Source: Virgibacillus dokdonensis (lineage in GTDB: Bacteria; Bacillota; Bacilli; Bacillales; Amphibacillaceae). From it: a stretch of DNA of 64,000 nt. The notes beneath the pieces were generated by a model. The model was given only the letters and a program-made list of their open reading frames with translations. It was not told the origin of the DNA and searched no databases. Made by a program: the position numbers and the translations under genes. The DNA lies in NCBI RefSeq assembly GCF_900166595.1, contig NZ_LT745763.1, forward strand, positions 186,001 through 250,000, written 5' to 3'. Of this stretch, positions 1 to 9,129 are shown piece by piece; the stretch's first letter is position 1, and every line of letters begins with the position of its first letter.

Positions 1-1
1 A

Positions 2-391
2 ATTTATGATCAGAAAGGGCATTTATTTGTTTTCCTTCCTGGGACAGTGCTTATTTTTGGCGCTATGATTTTGTTAGCTTGGCTGCCTAACACAGCTATG
101 TTACTTATTGCAGCTAGTTTATATGGACTTGGATTCGGAATGATTCAACCTGCCTTACAAGCATGGGCGGTTGAAAAAGCTCCCGGAAATCGAAAAGGGA
201 TGACGAATGCCACTTTTTTCTCCTTTTTTGATTTAGGTGTTGGTATGGGAGCCATTATCTTCGGACAAATTGCCTTCTTATTTAATTATGGTGTGATTTA
301 TGTTGTAGCTGCAGGATCTGTGTTACTATCCATGTTATTGTATTTGTATCTCGTATTCATTGCTGTACGTCGTAAGCAAGATGTGCGTTAG
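2..391 (+). CDS. MFS transporter, C-terminal fragment (cut by window edge)
   Basis: The reading frame is open from base 2, so this is the end of a gene that begins outside the window. The visible 129 residues are very hydrophobic and form about four membrane helices, with the MFS-like stretch GLGFGMIQPALQAWAVEKAP followed by a basic loop (GNRKGM), then two more helices and a short basic tail (VRRKQDVR). This is how the last third of a 12-TM or 14-TM major facilitator drug pump looks. GTG at 47 is an internal valine, not a start. Substrate cannot be told from this fragment. Confidence 0.75.
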   Translation: MYDQKGHLFVFLPGTVLIFGAMILLAWLPNTAMLLIAASLYGLGFGMIQPALQAWAVEKAPGNRKGMTNATFFSFFDLGVGMGAIIFGQIAFLFNYGVIYVVAAGSVLLSMLLYLYLVFIAVRRKQDVR

Positions 392-505
392 GCAAATCTA
401 ATCCCCATACGATTAGGACCTTTAGCTCATACCTTTCGTGTATGAAACGATTTGTTTGGGCTAAGTTCCCATGTATGGAAGATTTTTTCATCTTCCTATC
501 TCAAA

Positions 506-538
506 AAGGAACCCAGCTGGTTTAAGGCTAGGTTCCTT
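506..538 (+). terminator. Hairpin after the MFS gene
   Basis: AAGGAACC (506-513) pairs with GGTTCCTT (531-538). The following tract (ATTATATT) is only moderately T-rich, so this is a weak intrinsic terminator for the MFS gene, about 115 bases after its stop. Confidence 0.5.
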
Positions 539-548
539 ATTATATTGG

Positions 549-758
549 TCTAGGAAATTATAAAATTTTGCAGCTGTGGATAAACGTACTAAGTTATTTA
601 GCCACGTCCGGCTCCAGCGCCCAGCAACTAGGCGACTTCGCGAATCGCCCTACGATAAGTCATCATTGGTTCGTCAACACCGTCTCACCATGATTCCTTT
701 ATTTCAGTCGCTTCGTTCCACTCGCTACGTTGCTAACCGGGCGCTTGCGCCTTTGTTC
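549..758 (+). repeat. Repeat family A, copy 1 (left-end type A1)
   Basis: The copy begins with TCTAGGAAATTATAAAATTT, passes through GCAGCTGTGGATAAA and the core CCAGCGCCCAGCAACTAGG, and ends at TGCGCCTTTGTTCT. The core arm GCGCCC-AGCAAC near the left pairs with GTTGCT-AACC-GGGCGC near the right end. The middle carries GGCGA...TCGCC, a local hairpin. It stops 5 bases before the stop codon of the convergent BceB-like gene. An open frame across it (576-767) is not coding, because the same open frame is not kept in other copies. Confidence 0.85.
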
Positions 759-763
759 TTCAA

Positions 764-2632
764 TTAATGATGTTTTGGTAATACAATCCGTTTATATAAT
801 TGGACTGTAATCACGTAATATAAACCATAGATGACTAAGAAAATAATAATTGGTAGCCATACTTTTGTATAAGGTTCCACTAAGATAAAAGAGAACATTT
901 GCATACCAATTAAGACGTGTACAAGCCCGATAATGGCTGGGAACAAAAATAGTAGAAATAATTCACGGTATATGGATCGTTGCAATAATGACTTACGAAC
1001 ACCGATTTTACGTAACATGTGATAGCGCTCGATATCTGCTCCGGCACTTGATAGCAGTTTAAACATAAGCACACTCGCCATCATCATTAAAAAGGCAATA
1101 CCGAGAAAAATTCCCATAAAGACGGTGCCGCTGGAAAAACTTTTTAAACTGACATAATTATTATATTTTCCCCCCGCATTATCGACAGGTTTACCTACAT
1201 AACTTTCCGCAACTTCTTGTTGTCTTTCTTCCAGTTGCTTGAATGACGATAAATGCTTGGAAAAGTCGTCTGCTTTAACTACTATGACCTGTTTTTCTTT
1301 CGCATCTACGTTCTCATAATGGCTTTGATCAACGACATAAACCGTTGTCTCGCCAAACATAGTATCGCTTGCATTTAATTCAAGAGAGATAGCATCCAAC
1401 CATTTATCTGGAAGTTCTTCCCCTTCTTTGCCATCCATTGTATACAGAGAAGCAGGTAGTTTTTCTTCCACACGTAATATTTGAATATCAGATATAGCTT
1501 CCATTGTACTATCGAAATGAGGAACTAGAGGTGGTTTCTCTAACAGGCTGTCTTTAAGAAAGAACACTCCGTCATTCGTCAATTTATACTCGTACGTATT
1601 TTTTTCACTGACGTCCATTGCTCCGATGGTTTTTAAATCTTCCTTGGTTGGTTCATAGATTGCTGCATCATTTGCTTGAAAGCTAGAGGCTTGAAGCTCT
1701 ATATTATGATAGAACGAAAGCCCGGCTGTCATTGCACCTAATCCAAGTGCAATTAACATGGCTACTGTTCCTAATACTTTGGTTAAGTTAAGCATTCGAA
1801 ATCGTAATTGCCCTAGTGTAAATGAGTTAATGCCTGTTTCATTTAACATGCGGTTTTGTTTTAACTTTTTCACAAAGTATGGCAAAAAAGAAATAAAGAT
1901 GAAATATGTTCCTGGCACGATCGTGATGGTAGCTAGGATAACTCCGAGATATTGCAATTCAGCAATATTAATCATGGTGTAGTAGCCAATCACCATTAAA
2001 ATAATAGAAAGTAACACACCAAAAAAGGTTTTCAAACCGCTTGTTTTAATAACGTCTTCTTGTTTGTCCGCTTGTAATAAATCTAGCACCTTTTTCTTGC
2101 CAATTTGCCAAGCATTTACAACCGATGTTAATAAAAACAAAATAATATAAAAGATAACGGTTGTAATGATCGAAGAAGTATAAATCGCTTTAAAGCCCGT
2201 GGCTTCCGCTGAGAAATCAAGCATATCCATAAGTACATCGGCAATAATCGCTGTTAACCCCATGCCGATCACAATACCGATGACTAGCGAGACTAGTCCG
2301 ATAAACAGCGTCTCCATAAACATGAGTTGCGTAATTTTACTTTTTTTTGCCCCCAGAGTTAGATACATAGCCATTTCTTTTTGTCGCAATGTTTGAATAA
2401 ACGAGGTGGCATAAAAAATATAGAAAACCGTAATAAATCCGAGAATAAATGTCCCAACATGGAACACAAACATGGTTGCACTAATCATGGCATTTGCTTC
2501 CACAAAAGCTTCATTTTGAGCTAATGTTTGAAACATATAAAAAATCGCAATGGAAATCGTTAATCCAAATAATAGTACTAAATAGTCTTTAAACATTTTT
2601 CGCATACTGGATAGAGATAATTTAACTAACAC
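764..2632 (-). CDS. BceB-type ABC transporter permease (FtsX family)
   Basis: A 622-residue inner-membrane permease. The N-terminal helix pair, the clusters of TM segments before residue ~300, a large hydrophilic domain of about 200 residues (~310-510) and then three C-terminal helices match the BceB/VraG layout, in which the extracytoplasmic domain sits between TM7 and TM8. Such exporters remove or sense cell-wall-active peptides such as bacitracin together with a BceA ATPase. The start is GTG, read from MLVKLSLSSMRKMFKDY, with AGAAGGTGAT just upstream. It lies 18 bases after the ATPase gene, so the two form an operon. Unlike many bce loci, no bceRS two-component genes are next to it in the window. 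Peptide specificity is unknown. Confidence 0.88.
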   Translation of the reverse strand: MLVKLSLSSMRKMFKDYLVLLFGLTISIAIFYMFQTLAQNEAFVEANAMISATMFVFHVGTFILGFITVFYIFYATSFIQTLRQKEMAMYLTLGAKKSKITQLMFMETLFIGLVSLVIGIVIGMGLTAIIADVLMDMLDFSAEATGFKAIYTSSIITTVIFYIILFLLTSVVNAWQIGKKKVLDLLQADKQEDVIKTSGLKTFFGVLLSIILMVIGYYTMINIAELQYLGVILATITIVPGTYFIFISFLPYFVKKLKQNRMLNETGINSFTLGQLRFRMLNLTKVLGTVAMLIALGLGAMTAGLSFYHNIELQASSFQANDAAIYEPTKEDLKTIGAMDVSEKNTYEYKLTNDGVFFLKDSLLEKPPLVPHFDSTMEAISDIQILRVEEKLPASLYTMDGKEGEELPDKWLDAISLELNASDTMFGETTVYVVDQSHYENVDAKEKQVIVVKADDFSKHLSSFKQLEERQQEVAESYVGKPVDNAGGKYNNYVSLKSFSSGTVFMGIFLGIAFLMMMASVLMFKLLSSAGADIERYHMLRKIGVRKSLLQRSIYRELFLLFLFPAIIGLVHVLIGMQMFSFILVEPYTKVWLPIIIFLVIYGLYYVITVQLYKRIVLPKHH

Positions 2633-2650
2633 GAGATCACCTTCTTTCTA

Positions 2651-3415
2651 TTACCATTCATTTGGTTTGTTAATTTCAGAAAGGACATCAAGAATATCTT
2701 GATGGAATTCATTCCGTCTATGAGTACGATGTATTTCTTTATATAGCTGACCATCTTGAATGAATAAGATACGCTGACAATAACTTGCGCTTAATGGATC
2801 ATGAGTTACGAGCATAATGGATGTGCCGAGATTTTCATTCATATGAACGAATGTTTCCATTAAGCTTCTTGCGTTTTTAGAATCCAATGCGCCAGTAGGC
2901 TCGTCTGCAAGAATGAGTGCAGGTTCATGTACAAGCGCGCGAGCTGCTGCAACCCTTTGCTTTTGCCCTCCGGATATGGTTACAGGATATTTCGGAAGAA
3001 TCTCCTCAATGCCGAGATTTTTGGCCACTTTTAGTACGCTTGGTTTAATGTTTTTCACTGCAACACCTTGTAAAGATAAAGGTAAAGCAATATTTTCATA
3101 AACAGTAAGGTTTTCTAATAGATTAAAATCTTGAAAAATAAAGCCGAGTTGCTTGGAGCGAAAGTCTGCTAAATGATTTTGCTTCATGTTCGTAACATCC
3201 GTACCGGCAATTTTTACAGAGCCACTAGATGCTTGATCCAAAGTAGAGATTACGTTTAACAGTGTCGTTTTTCCGGCGCCAGAAGCCCCCATAATACCGA
3301 CAAATTCACCCTGTTTCATTTCAAATGAAATATCTATTAAGGCGTGATATTGTGTTTCTTTCCTTTTTCCGTACACTTTATTTAAATGGTTTACTTGTAA
3401 GACAGATTGTGCCAT
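2651..3415 (-). CDS. BceA-type ABC transporter ATP-binding protein
   Basis: A 254-residue ATPase of the MacB/LolD/BceA type. Walker A is GASGAGKTT at residues 43-51, the Q-loop is FIFQDFN at ~93-99, the signature is SGGQKQR at 148-154, Walker B is LILADEPT at 167-174, and the H-loop is VTHDP. It is the first gene of the operon with the permease at 764-2632, and AGGTAGAACG lies before its ATG. A BceR-like inverted repeat is about 85 bases upstream (3499-3512). Family knowledge says such pairs are induced through a sensor kinase that couples to the permease; here the kinase must be encoded elsewhere, or the pair is constitutive. Confidence 0.9.
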   Translation of the reverse strand: MAQSVLQVNHLNKVYGKRKETQYHALIDISFEMKQGEFVGIMGASGAGKTTLLNVISTLDQASSGSVKIAGTDVTNMKQNHLADFRSKQLGFIFQDFNLLENLTVYENIALPLSLQGVAVKNIKPSVLKVAKNLGIEEILPKYPVTISGGQKQRVAAARALVHEPALILADEPTGALDSKNARSLMETFVHMNENLGTSIMLVTHDPLSASYCQRILFIQDGQLYKEIHRTHRRNEFHQDILDVLSEINKPNEW

Positions 3416-3498
3416 CGTTCTACCTCCAACAATATATTTTCTATCATTAGCTTACCGTTGGGTGGAAAATATAGGTATCGAACTTCCTTTCAACCAGC

Positions 3499-3512
3499 TT
3501 ACATTTTTGTAA
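3499..3512 (-). promoter_or_regulatory. BceR-like operator (TTACA-N4-TGTAA)
   Basis: On the minus strand, TTACAAAAATGTAA is a perfect inverted repeat that fits the BceR consensus TnACA-N4-TGTAA, known from bceAB and psdAB promoters of B. subtilis. Downstream toward the gene is TATATT (complement of 3468-3473) as a possible -10. Position and match suggest control by a BceR-type response regulator. The match is seen directly; regulation is inferred. Confidence 0.6.
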
Positions 3513-3566
3513 GTAAAGCTTCATAAAGAAGGAAGATTATTTTAAAAACAGGGTGAATTTGTTTAT

Positions 3567-3657
3567 ACTATAGGAAAGTATAAGGTTTTGTGGATTATAG
3601 TATAAGAAAAACGAAGGCTTCCGCTAGGAGACTTGGTAGCAAGCCAAGTTTTTCTAA
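3567..3657 (+). repeat. Repeat family B, copy upstream of the SNF2 gene
   Basis: It begins ACTATAGGAAAGTATAAG, has ATTATAGTATAAGAAAAACG in the middle and ends with the hairpin ACTTGG-tagcaag-CCAAGT followed by TTTTTCTAA. The hairpin with its T-run is a typical intrinsic terminator on the + strand, and it ends 41 bases before the helicase start codon. Transcripts arriving from upstream should therefore stop before the helicase gene, or the element acts as an attenuator. Confidence 0.8.
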
Positions 3658-3698
3658 CAATAGAAACATAAGAATTGGCAAAGGAAGGTATCTTTATT

Positions 3699-6600
3699 TT
3701 GAAAACAATTCGTGATATTAATGTGGAAAGCTTATTTCCATCCGCCATATATAAACGAGGTTTGAAATATTACAAGCTAGGCCGTGTCAGTGATCCATTA
3801 TTTGATAGGAATCATCAAGAATGGTCAGCGATCGTAGAAGGCACGGAGAAATATGCCGTTGAAATTCACGCGAAAAATTTTGCTAACGGCTCAATAGGTA
3901 CGTATTGTAATTGTCCCGCATTTGATACGTATGGTACGTGTAAGCATATCGCTGCGGTATTAATTAAAATTGTTAATCAAAAGAATGATCCTGCAGATCA
4001 ATTTTCAGCCTATAACTATCGTTTAACGCAAAACTTTATGGCTGCATTAAATAGTCTTCCGCCAACAGAGCAAATGAAAGCACCCGCACCGAGTCAAGTT
4101 GAACTCAAAGTGGAGTATATTTGCAAATTAGATAATCAGGATCAATTGCAATTAGAATTGAAAATTGGTGAAAAACGCTGTTATATCATAAAAGATGCTG
4201 CTTCCATGCTGGAACATATCATGGAAAAAAGGGAATACTCGTTAACAAAGCGTTTTTCTTATGTTCCGGAACTGCATTGTTTTGCCCAAGCAGATATGGA
4301 TATTCTTGTTCAGTTACATGCTATTTTGCAGAATGAGCGTATTTACCGTACGGATGATCGTTTTTTCTATAAAGATAGCAAACGTTATATCATTATACCT
4401 CCACTGCAGGCGAAAACGTTGCTGGAGAAGCTCGTATCACGATCTTTCTTTGTAGAGACGATGAAGGAAACGTACTCCATTGTAACTGTGGAAAAAGAGG
4501 TCATGCCGTTTGACTTTTCTTTGTCAGCGCATAATCGAGATGAATTATTATTGAAAATGGAACCACTACATGATGTATTCTTTCTTCCTTACTATGATCT
4601 TTTGTTTGCCGATGGCGTGTTTTATATTCCTAGCGAATATCAAGCCCCCATTATGAATCAGCTTCGGCGCTTTCAAAATCATCATTGGCGGTTACCTGTT
4701 GCCAAAAATCAAGCGGACGAATTTGTGTCTACGGTTATTCCATCGTTGCAGAAGGTAGGTAACGTTTCTATAGCGGAGAATGTTGCTAAAGACATTGTGC
4801 AATATCCACTTGAAGCAAAGCTCTATTTAGAAGTGAAGGAAGCTTTTATAGTCGGGAAATTGGAATACCATTATGGGTCTGAACAAATAGATCCCTTTGG
4901 CAAGCGTGAAGCGAATGAAGTTATTATCATTCGTGATGTGGAAAAAGAACAACAAATTATGCAACTCATTGAATATGCAGATTTTCATTATAACGGAAAA
5001 GAACTTTATATTCCTATAGATGATGAAGAAGCGATGTATGATTTCATTTATTATACAATTCCAAAGCTGGATGAGTATGTAGAATTGTTTTTAACATCGG
5101 ATATTCGTAACTTGATAGTAGAACAGGAGCCTACAGCCTATGCGAATGTAGAAGTAGATCATGCATCCAATTTATTAGATATTGGGTTTGATATTGAAGG
5201 TGTAGATGAGTCGGAAATTAAGCAAATTCTATCAGCTGTGGTCGAAAAGAAACGGTATTACCGTCTAGATAGTGGGGCATTGGTATCTTTGGAGAATGAT
5301 ACATTTTTATCTGTGCAACAGTTTTTTGATGATATGAATATCGATAAAGCTGCTATCACAGATGGAAATATGCAAGTACCCGTCTATCGTGGCGTACAAA
5401 TTGATGAGCTTTTACAAACCGATAAAAATTATGATCGCTCATTCCGCAAGCTCTTGCATCATTTAAAATCACCGGAAGAGCAAGTGTATCCACTTCCCGA
5501 TAAGCTTCAAGCAGAGCTGAGAAATTATCAAGAGGCTGGTTACCAATGGTTTAAGTCGTTAAGTGAATATCATCTAGGGGGAATCTTAGCAGATGATATG
5601 GGACTGGGAAAGACGCTACAAAGTATTGCGTACATTGCATCAGAACCAAGCACACAGCCGCATTTAATTATTGCTCCATCTTCTGTCGTATATAACTGGA
5701 AAAATGAATTTGCTAAATTTGCTCCAGGTTTGCAGGTGGCTATTTTAACAGGTACACCACAAGAACGGAAACAGAAGTTTGCTGATTCAAAGCAGATGGA
5801 CGTTTGGATTACGTCTTATGCTACAGCTCGGCAGGATGTAGAGCTGTACAAAGAAATCCGTTTTCAAACACTTATTCTTGATGAAGCACAATATATTAAA
5901 AACTACGCAACGAAAACATCAAAGGCAATTCGCAGCCTGCAAGCGGGCCGTCGTTTTGCGTTAAGTGGTACACCAATTGAAAATTCCATTGATGAATTAT
6001 GGGCTATATTTCAAGTGATTCTACCGGGATTAATGCCAAATCATAAAACGTTTAAACAACTCCCTTATGAGAAAATCGCGCTAATGACAAGGCCGTTTAT
6101 TTTACGACGGTTGAAGGGTGATGTTCTACATGAACTCCCGGAAAAAATTGAAACAGTGCATAGCTCGGAATTAACAAAGCAGCAAAAGGATTTATATATT
6201 GGCTACCATCGTCAGTTGCAACAAGAAGCGGCGCAATCCATGAGTGAAAATGGCTTTCAAAAAAGTCGGATGAAAATTTTAGCTGGCCTTACGCGCTTAC
6301 GACAGATATGCTGTCATCCATCGTTGTTTATTGAGAACTATGAAGGAGACTCAGGCAAGCTGGAGCATTTAATGGAAACGGTCCGAAATGCGCAGGAAAG
6401 CAGCAAACGGATGTTGATCTTCTCTCAGTTTACATCCATGCATGAGATTATTAAGGATGAGTTAGAGAAAGAGCAAATTGGCTATTTTTATTTACATGGA
6501 CAAACACCGTCACAGGAAAGAGTAGAAATGAGTGAACGGTTTAATAATGGGGAAAATGATGTGTTTTTAATTTCCTTAAAAGCTGGAGGTACTGGTTTGA

Positions 6601-6863
6601 ATTTAACCGGGGCAGATACGGTTATTTTGTATGATTTATGGTGGAATCCGGCAGTAGAGGATCAGGCTACTGGTCGGGCGCATCGTTTTGGTCAAAAAAA
6701 TGTCGTGCAAGTTATTCGTTTAATTACGGAAGGAACCATTGAAGAGAAAATATATGAGTTACAGCAGAAAAAACGCGAATTAATTGATCAAGTCATTCAA
6801 CCAGGTGATGCCATGTTCAATAGCTTAAATGAAGATGACGTTCGTGATCTTTTAAATATATAA
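3699..6863 (+). CDS. SWIM zinc-finger SNF2-family DNA helicase/translocase
   Basis: A 1054-residue protein. A SWIM zinc finger (CNCPAFDTYGTCKH, residues ~70-84) is followed by a long middle region of unclear fold, then an SNF2 N-domain with Walker A ADDMGLGKT (~631) and DEAQ box (~727), and a helicase C-domain with SLKAGGTGLNLTGAD and the end motif ATGRAHRFGQ. These proteins are ATP-driven double-strand DNA translocases, similar to bacterial RapA/YwqA-type enzymes; the precise role is not known. I place the start at TTG 3699, because AAGGAAGG (3681-3688) stands 10 bases upstream. A TTG at 3675 in the same frame would add eight residues and has no ribosome site. It follows a family-B repeat with a terminator hairpin. 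Confidence 0.9.
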   Translation: MKTIRDINVESLFPSAIYKRGLKYYKLGRVSDPLFDRNHQEWSAIVEGTEKYAVEIHAKNFANGSIGTYCNCPAFDTYGTCKHIAAVLIKIVNQKNDPADQFSAYNYRLTQNFMAALNSLPPTEQMKAPAPSQVELKVEYICKLDNQDQLQLELKIGEKRCYIIKDAASMLEHIMEKREYSLTKRFSYVPELHCFAQADMDILVQLHAILQNERIYRTDDRFFYKDSKRYIIIPPLQAKTLLEKLVSRSFFVETMKETYSIVTVEKEVMPFDFSLSAHNRDELLLKMEPLHDVFFLPYYDLLFADGVFYIPSEYQAPIMNQLRRFQNHHWRLPVAKNQADEFVSTVIPSLQKVGNVSIAENVAKDIVQYPLEAKLYLEVKEAFIVGKLEYHYGSEQIDPFGKREANEVIIIRDVEKEQQIMQLIEYADFHYNGKELYIPIDDEEAMYDFIYYTIPKLDEYVELFLTSDIRNLIVEQEPTAYANVEVDHASNLLDIGFDIEGVDESEIKQILSAVVEKKRYYRLDSGALVSLENDTFLSVQQFFDDMNIDKAAITDGNMQVPVYRGVQIDELLQTDKNYDRSFRKLLHHLKSPEEQVYPLPDKLQAELRNYQEAGYQWFKSLSEYHLGGILADDMGLGKTLQSIAYIASEPSTQPHLIIAPSSVVYNWKNEFAKFAPGLQVAILTGTPQERKQKFADSKQMDVWITSYATARQDVELYKEIRFQTLILDEAQYIKNYATKTSKAIRSLQAGRRFALSGTPIENSIDELWAIFQVILPGLMPNHKTFKQLPYEKIALMTRPFILRRLKGDVLHELPEKIETVHSSELTKQQKDLYIGYHRQLQQEAAQSMSENGFQKSRMKILAGLTRLRQICCHPSLFIENYEGDSGKLEHLMETVRNAQESSKRMLIFSQFTSMHEIIKDELEKEQIGYFYLHGQTPSQERVEMSERFNNGENDVFLISLKAGGTGLNLTGADTVILYDLWWNPAVEDQATGRAHRFGQKNVVQVIRLITEGTIEEKIYELQQKKRELIDQVIQPGDAMFNSLNEDDVRDLLNI

Positions 6864-6943
6864 TTTGGTAGAGAAGATTATCTCTCTAGAAAGAAGTAAA
6901 GATTAGAAAAAACTTAGTTTGTTTGCAGAGCCAAGTTTTTCTT

Positions 6944-7117
6944 AAAGGATAAGAGAGTATAAAATTTGATGCTATGGCGTAACCAAATAACCGAATGGGC
7001 CCCGTCCGGCTTCAGCGCCCAGCAACTAGGCGACTTCACGAAATCGCCCTACGATAAGTCATCATCGGTTCGTTCCAGTCGCTACGTTGCTAAACGGGCG
7101 CCCCGAGCCTTTGTTCT
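6944..7117 (+). repeat. Repeat family A, copy 2 (left-end type A2)
   Basis: The left end is AAAGGATAAGAGAGTATAAA followed by ATGCTATGGCGTAACC, the variant called A2 here. The core GCGCCCAGCAACTAGGCGAC and the right arm GTTGCTAAACGGGCGCCCCG are well kept, and GGCTT of the left flank can pair with GAGCC of the right flank. The central insert seen in longer copies (GGAAGGCCGACT...) is absent. Just before it (6906-6944) is a family-B remnant with AAACTT...AAGTTTTTCTT, which can serve as a weak terminator for the helicase gene. Confidence 0.85.
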
Positions 7118-7207
7118 AGGATAAATTATCGTGTCAAAAATGGCACACCTCATAAGAGCACTCTTACTATCGGTGGATGTAGTTTGTTTAAACTTTCCCT
7201 TTATCAC

Positions 7208-7247
7208 GCACCCCAAAGGAATCGCTAGAAGCGTAACTTTTGGGTGC
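7208..7247. terminator. Hairpin between helicase and regulator genes
   Basis: GCACCCCAAA (7208-7217) and TTTTGGGTGC (7238-7247) pair with one mismatch. It lies 13 bases past the stop of the minus-strand regulator and fits a terminator position, but the flanking T-runs are short in both directions. Confidence 0.45.
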
Positions 7248-7260
7248 ATTTCTTATTCGT

Positions 7261-8541
7261 TTATATGTTCAAATTGAAAAGTTTTCTTGGTCTCCCTCTT
7301 ACATACGGTTTTTCCTCTCCGGCTACTTTAATAACTTTGCCTGATAAAAGTTTATTAATCGTACGCTCAGCACTTCGTTTCGTAACTTGATAATGCGAAG
7401 CGAAATCGTGCGAAGAGAACGGCTCATTATTGCGTAATGTTATGAATTGAATGAAATTATAAGAAATTTCATTGTTTAATCGCGCTTTATGAATCAGTGC
7501 TTGATATAGTTTCGATGTATCAAATGTTTTCGTCTCACCTATAGGGCCAATCATCACTTTGTTTTCATTTACTAAAAAACATTTACTTTCCTGTGTATCC
7601 AAACAGGCTTTTAAAGCTGCTTTTGCATTCTCCTTTGCGGTGTTTGCTGTCAGCCCGATACCAAACGCAATAGCGACAGGGAGTTGTGACCGTCGTTCAA
7701 TGACATGAAGTAAAGGAAAGTCACGGTAATGCTGTCTTATGTACTCCAGCATAGCATTTGTTCCGAATAGCATCATATGATTGTGTTTATTTGTAACCAC
7801 ACATGCATGGTTTTCTTGGGCAAATTCATGAATGATTTTTTTTAATTGTTCGTTACTGTCAAAAGATTGTACTTTAGCTTCTTTTGACTTTAACTGAATA
7901 TATCCTATGACAACTTGGGTCGTATTCGCTTGATAATCCCGAAGTTTTACTACTTGTTTTATTTCCTCCATAGCTATTTCCATATTTAATGTAGGTGTGT
8001 GCATCTTTTGAACGGGGATATTTTTTTGTTTTAACGTATCTTTTACTTCTTCAAATGATGTCACGACATAATCTATTTTTTCCTCTTTCCATAGCTTCTC
8101 GTGATAATCAATAATGGGTTGCAAATGATGTAACATGGATTCCTTCGTTTGTAATAAATAGATATCATTGTCTTGCAAATGTAATTCTGAAAACACTTTA
8201 TAGACTGGTTTATCATTGCAAACATCTATAGAAATACGCTTCCAAACTTGTTCGTCATTCTTTTTCAACAAACATAATGTTGTTAAGAGCATGTATTCAT
8301 CTAGAGGAAGATGGATACATGGAGGCTCCTTCTTTCCAACTTTACTTTTTACATACAAATAGGAAACTTGTTCCGTGAAAAAGAAAATATCACAAACATA
8401 CGCCTTTTCGACTAAGTGGATCATTTCTTTCAAACTGACATAAGGAAAGAACATAAAATCAAGTTCTTTATCGACAGGTACTACTTTTTTAACTCGGTCT
8501 AGCATTGCTCTTGGGCTAAATACCGCTACTTTCATCTTCAT
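7261..8541 (-). CDS. Transcriptional regulator with cyclase-like sensor domain and C-terminal HTH
   Basis: I do not recognise a named orthologue. In the 426-residue protein the first ~180 residues are a mixed alpha/beta region with no familiar motif. The middle (about 205-335) ends in VAIAFGIGLTANTAKENAKA (near 290-309), which resembles the conserved G-x-G-x-T...A..NA..A motif of GTP cyclohydrolase III/GGDEF-like folds. The last ~60 residues contain a winged-helix pattern (SHDFASHYQVTKRSAERTIN) and a basic end (VRGRPRKLF). This suggests a DNA-binding regulator with a nucleotide-binding-like module. The start is ATG 8541, with AGGAG eight bases upstream; the longer frame to 8580 adds 13 residues without a ribosome site. 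It stands alone on its strand. Confidence 0.7.
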   Translation of the reverse strand: MKMKVAVFSPRAMLDRVKKVVPVDKELDFMFFPYVSLKEMIHLVEKAYVCDIFFFTEQVSYLYVKSKVGKKEPPCIHLPLDEYMLLTTLCLLKKNDEQVWKRISIDVCNDKPVYKVFSELHLQDNDIYLLQTKESMLHHLQPIIDYHEKLWKEEKIDYVVTSFEEVKDTLKQKNIPVQKMHTPTLNMEIAMEEIKQVVKLRDYQANTTQVVIGYIQLKSKEAKVQSFDSNEQLKKIIHEFAQENHACVVTNKHNHMMLFGTNAMLEYIRQHYRDFPLLHVIERRSQLPVAIAFGIGLTANTAKENAKAALKACLDTQESKCFLVNENKVMIGPIGETKTFDTSKLYQALIHKARLNNEISYNFIQFITLRNNEPFSSHDFASHYQVTKRSAERTINKLLSGKVIKVAGEEKPYVRGRPRKLFNLNI

Positions 8542-8854
8542 TCTTATCGCTCCTATTTCCGTTATAATCATCCTAATCATAGGTGTGGAACTAATTTACG
8601 CTAGTGCATTAAAGTGAATGGGTGAGGAGTTCTTATGAGATAGTCAAAGATGGATGTGTGTTGTAAAAATAATAGGTAATAGTCATATGGTATTGAATTT
8701 TCTAATAATTGTCAAGATGATTTCCTAATTAAAATGGAATATTTTTGGAATTACCATATTTCATGTAGGTGGATTAGCTGTTATATCCATGTTTAGCGTA
8801 TAAGCTAAGCAAAGGCTATTGCAATGGAGGCTTGGCGGTAGATTAGTTTTTCTT
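8542..8854. other. Intergenic stretch upstream of the regulator
   Basis: No credible open frame was seen. Around 8793-8810 is a small hairpin (TTAGC...GCTAA), and 8826-8852 looks like a decayed right arm of family B (GGCTTGGCGGTAGATTAG then TTTTTCTTA). The regulator's promoter should lie in the part nearest 8542. Confidence 0.4.
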
Positions 8855-8952
8855 ACAATGTAGGAAAGTATAAAAAATGTAATGGTTTATAGTATAAGAA
8901 AAACGACAGCGTTTTTTCGCCATAAGACTTGGCTACAAGCAAAGTTTTTCTA
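8855..8952 (+). repeat. Repeat family B, copy joined to family A
   Basis: It shows TGTAGGAAAGTATAAAAAAT, GTTTATAGTATAAGAAAAAC, GACAGCGTTTTTTCGCC and the terminal ACTTGG...CAAAGTTTTTCTAA. The hairpin has one mismatch. Three bases later the left end of a family-A copy begins, now split by the insertion sequence at 8969. Confidence 0.8.
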
Positions 8953-9129
8953 ATTGTCTAGGAAATTACACTAGCGTTGCATAAAAAGTAATGCTTCAAG
9001 TCAAGCGTTAATTTTCCATTTGAGACATAGGTAACAGAATTTTCTGATATATGTTATTTGTACACAATGAAAAAAAGACAACAGGCATGAGAGGTAGCCC
9101 TTCATCCATTTTTTGAATAGTATATACTT

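Noticed and set aside
576..767. 63-codon frame on the + strand across a repeat
   Set aside because: It lies wholly in a family-A repeat, has no ribosome site and is not maintained in the other copies.
8593..8606. Short IS-end-like text CGCTAGTG near 8600
   Set aside because: Only eight bases match the IS end, with no partner end or transposase fragment nearby.
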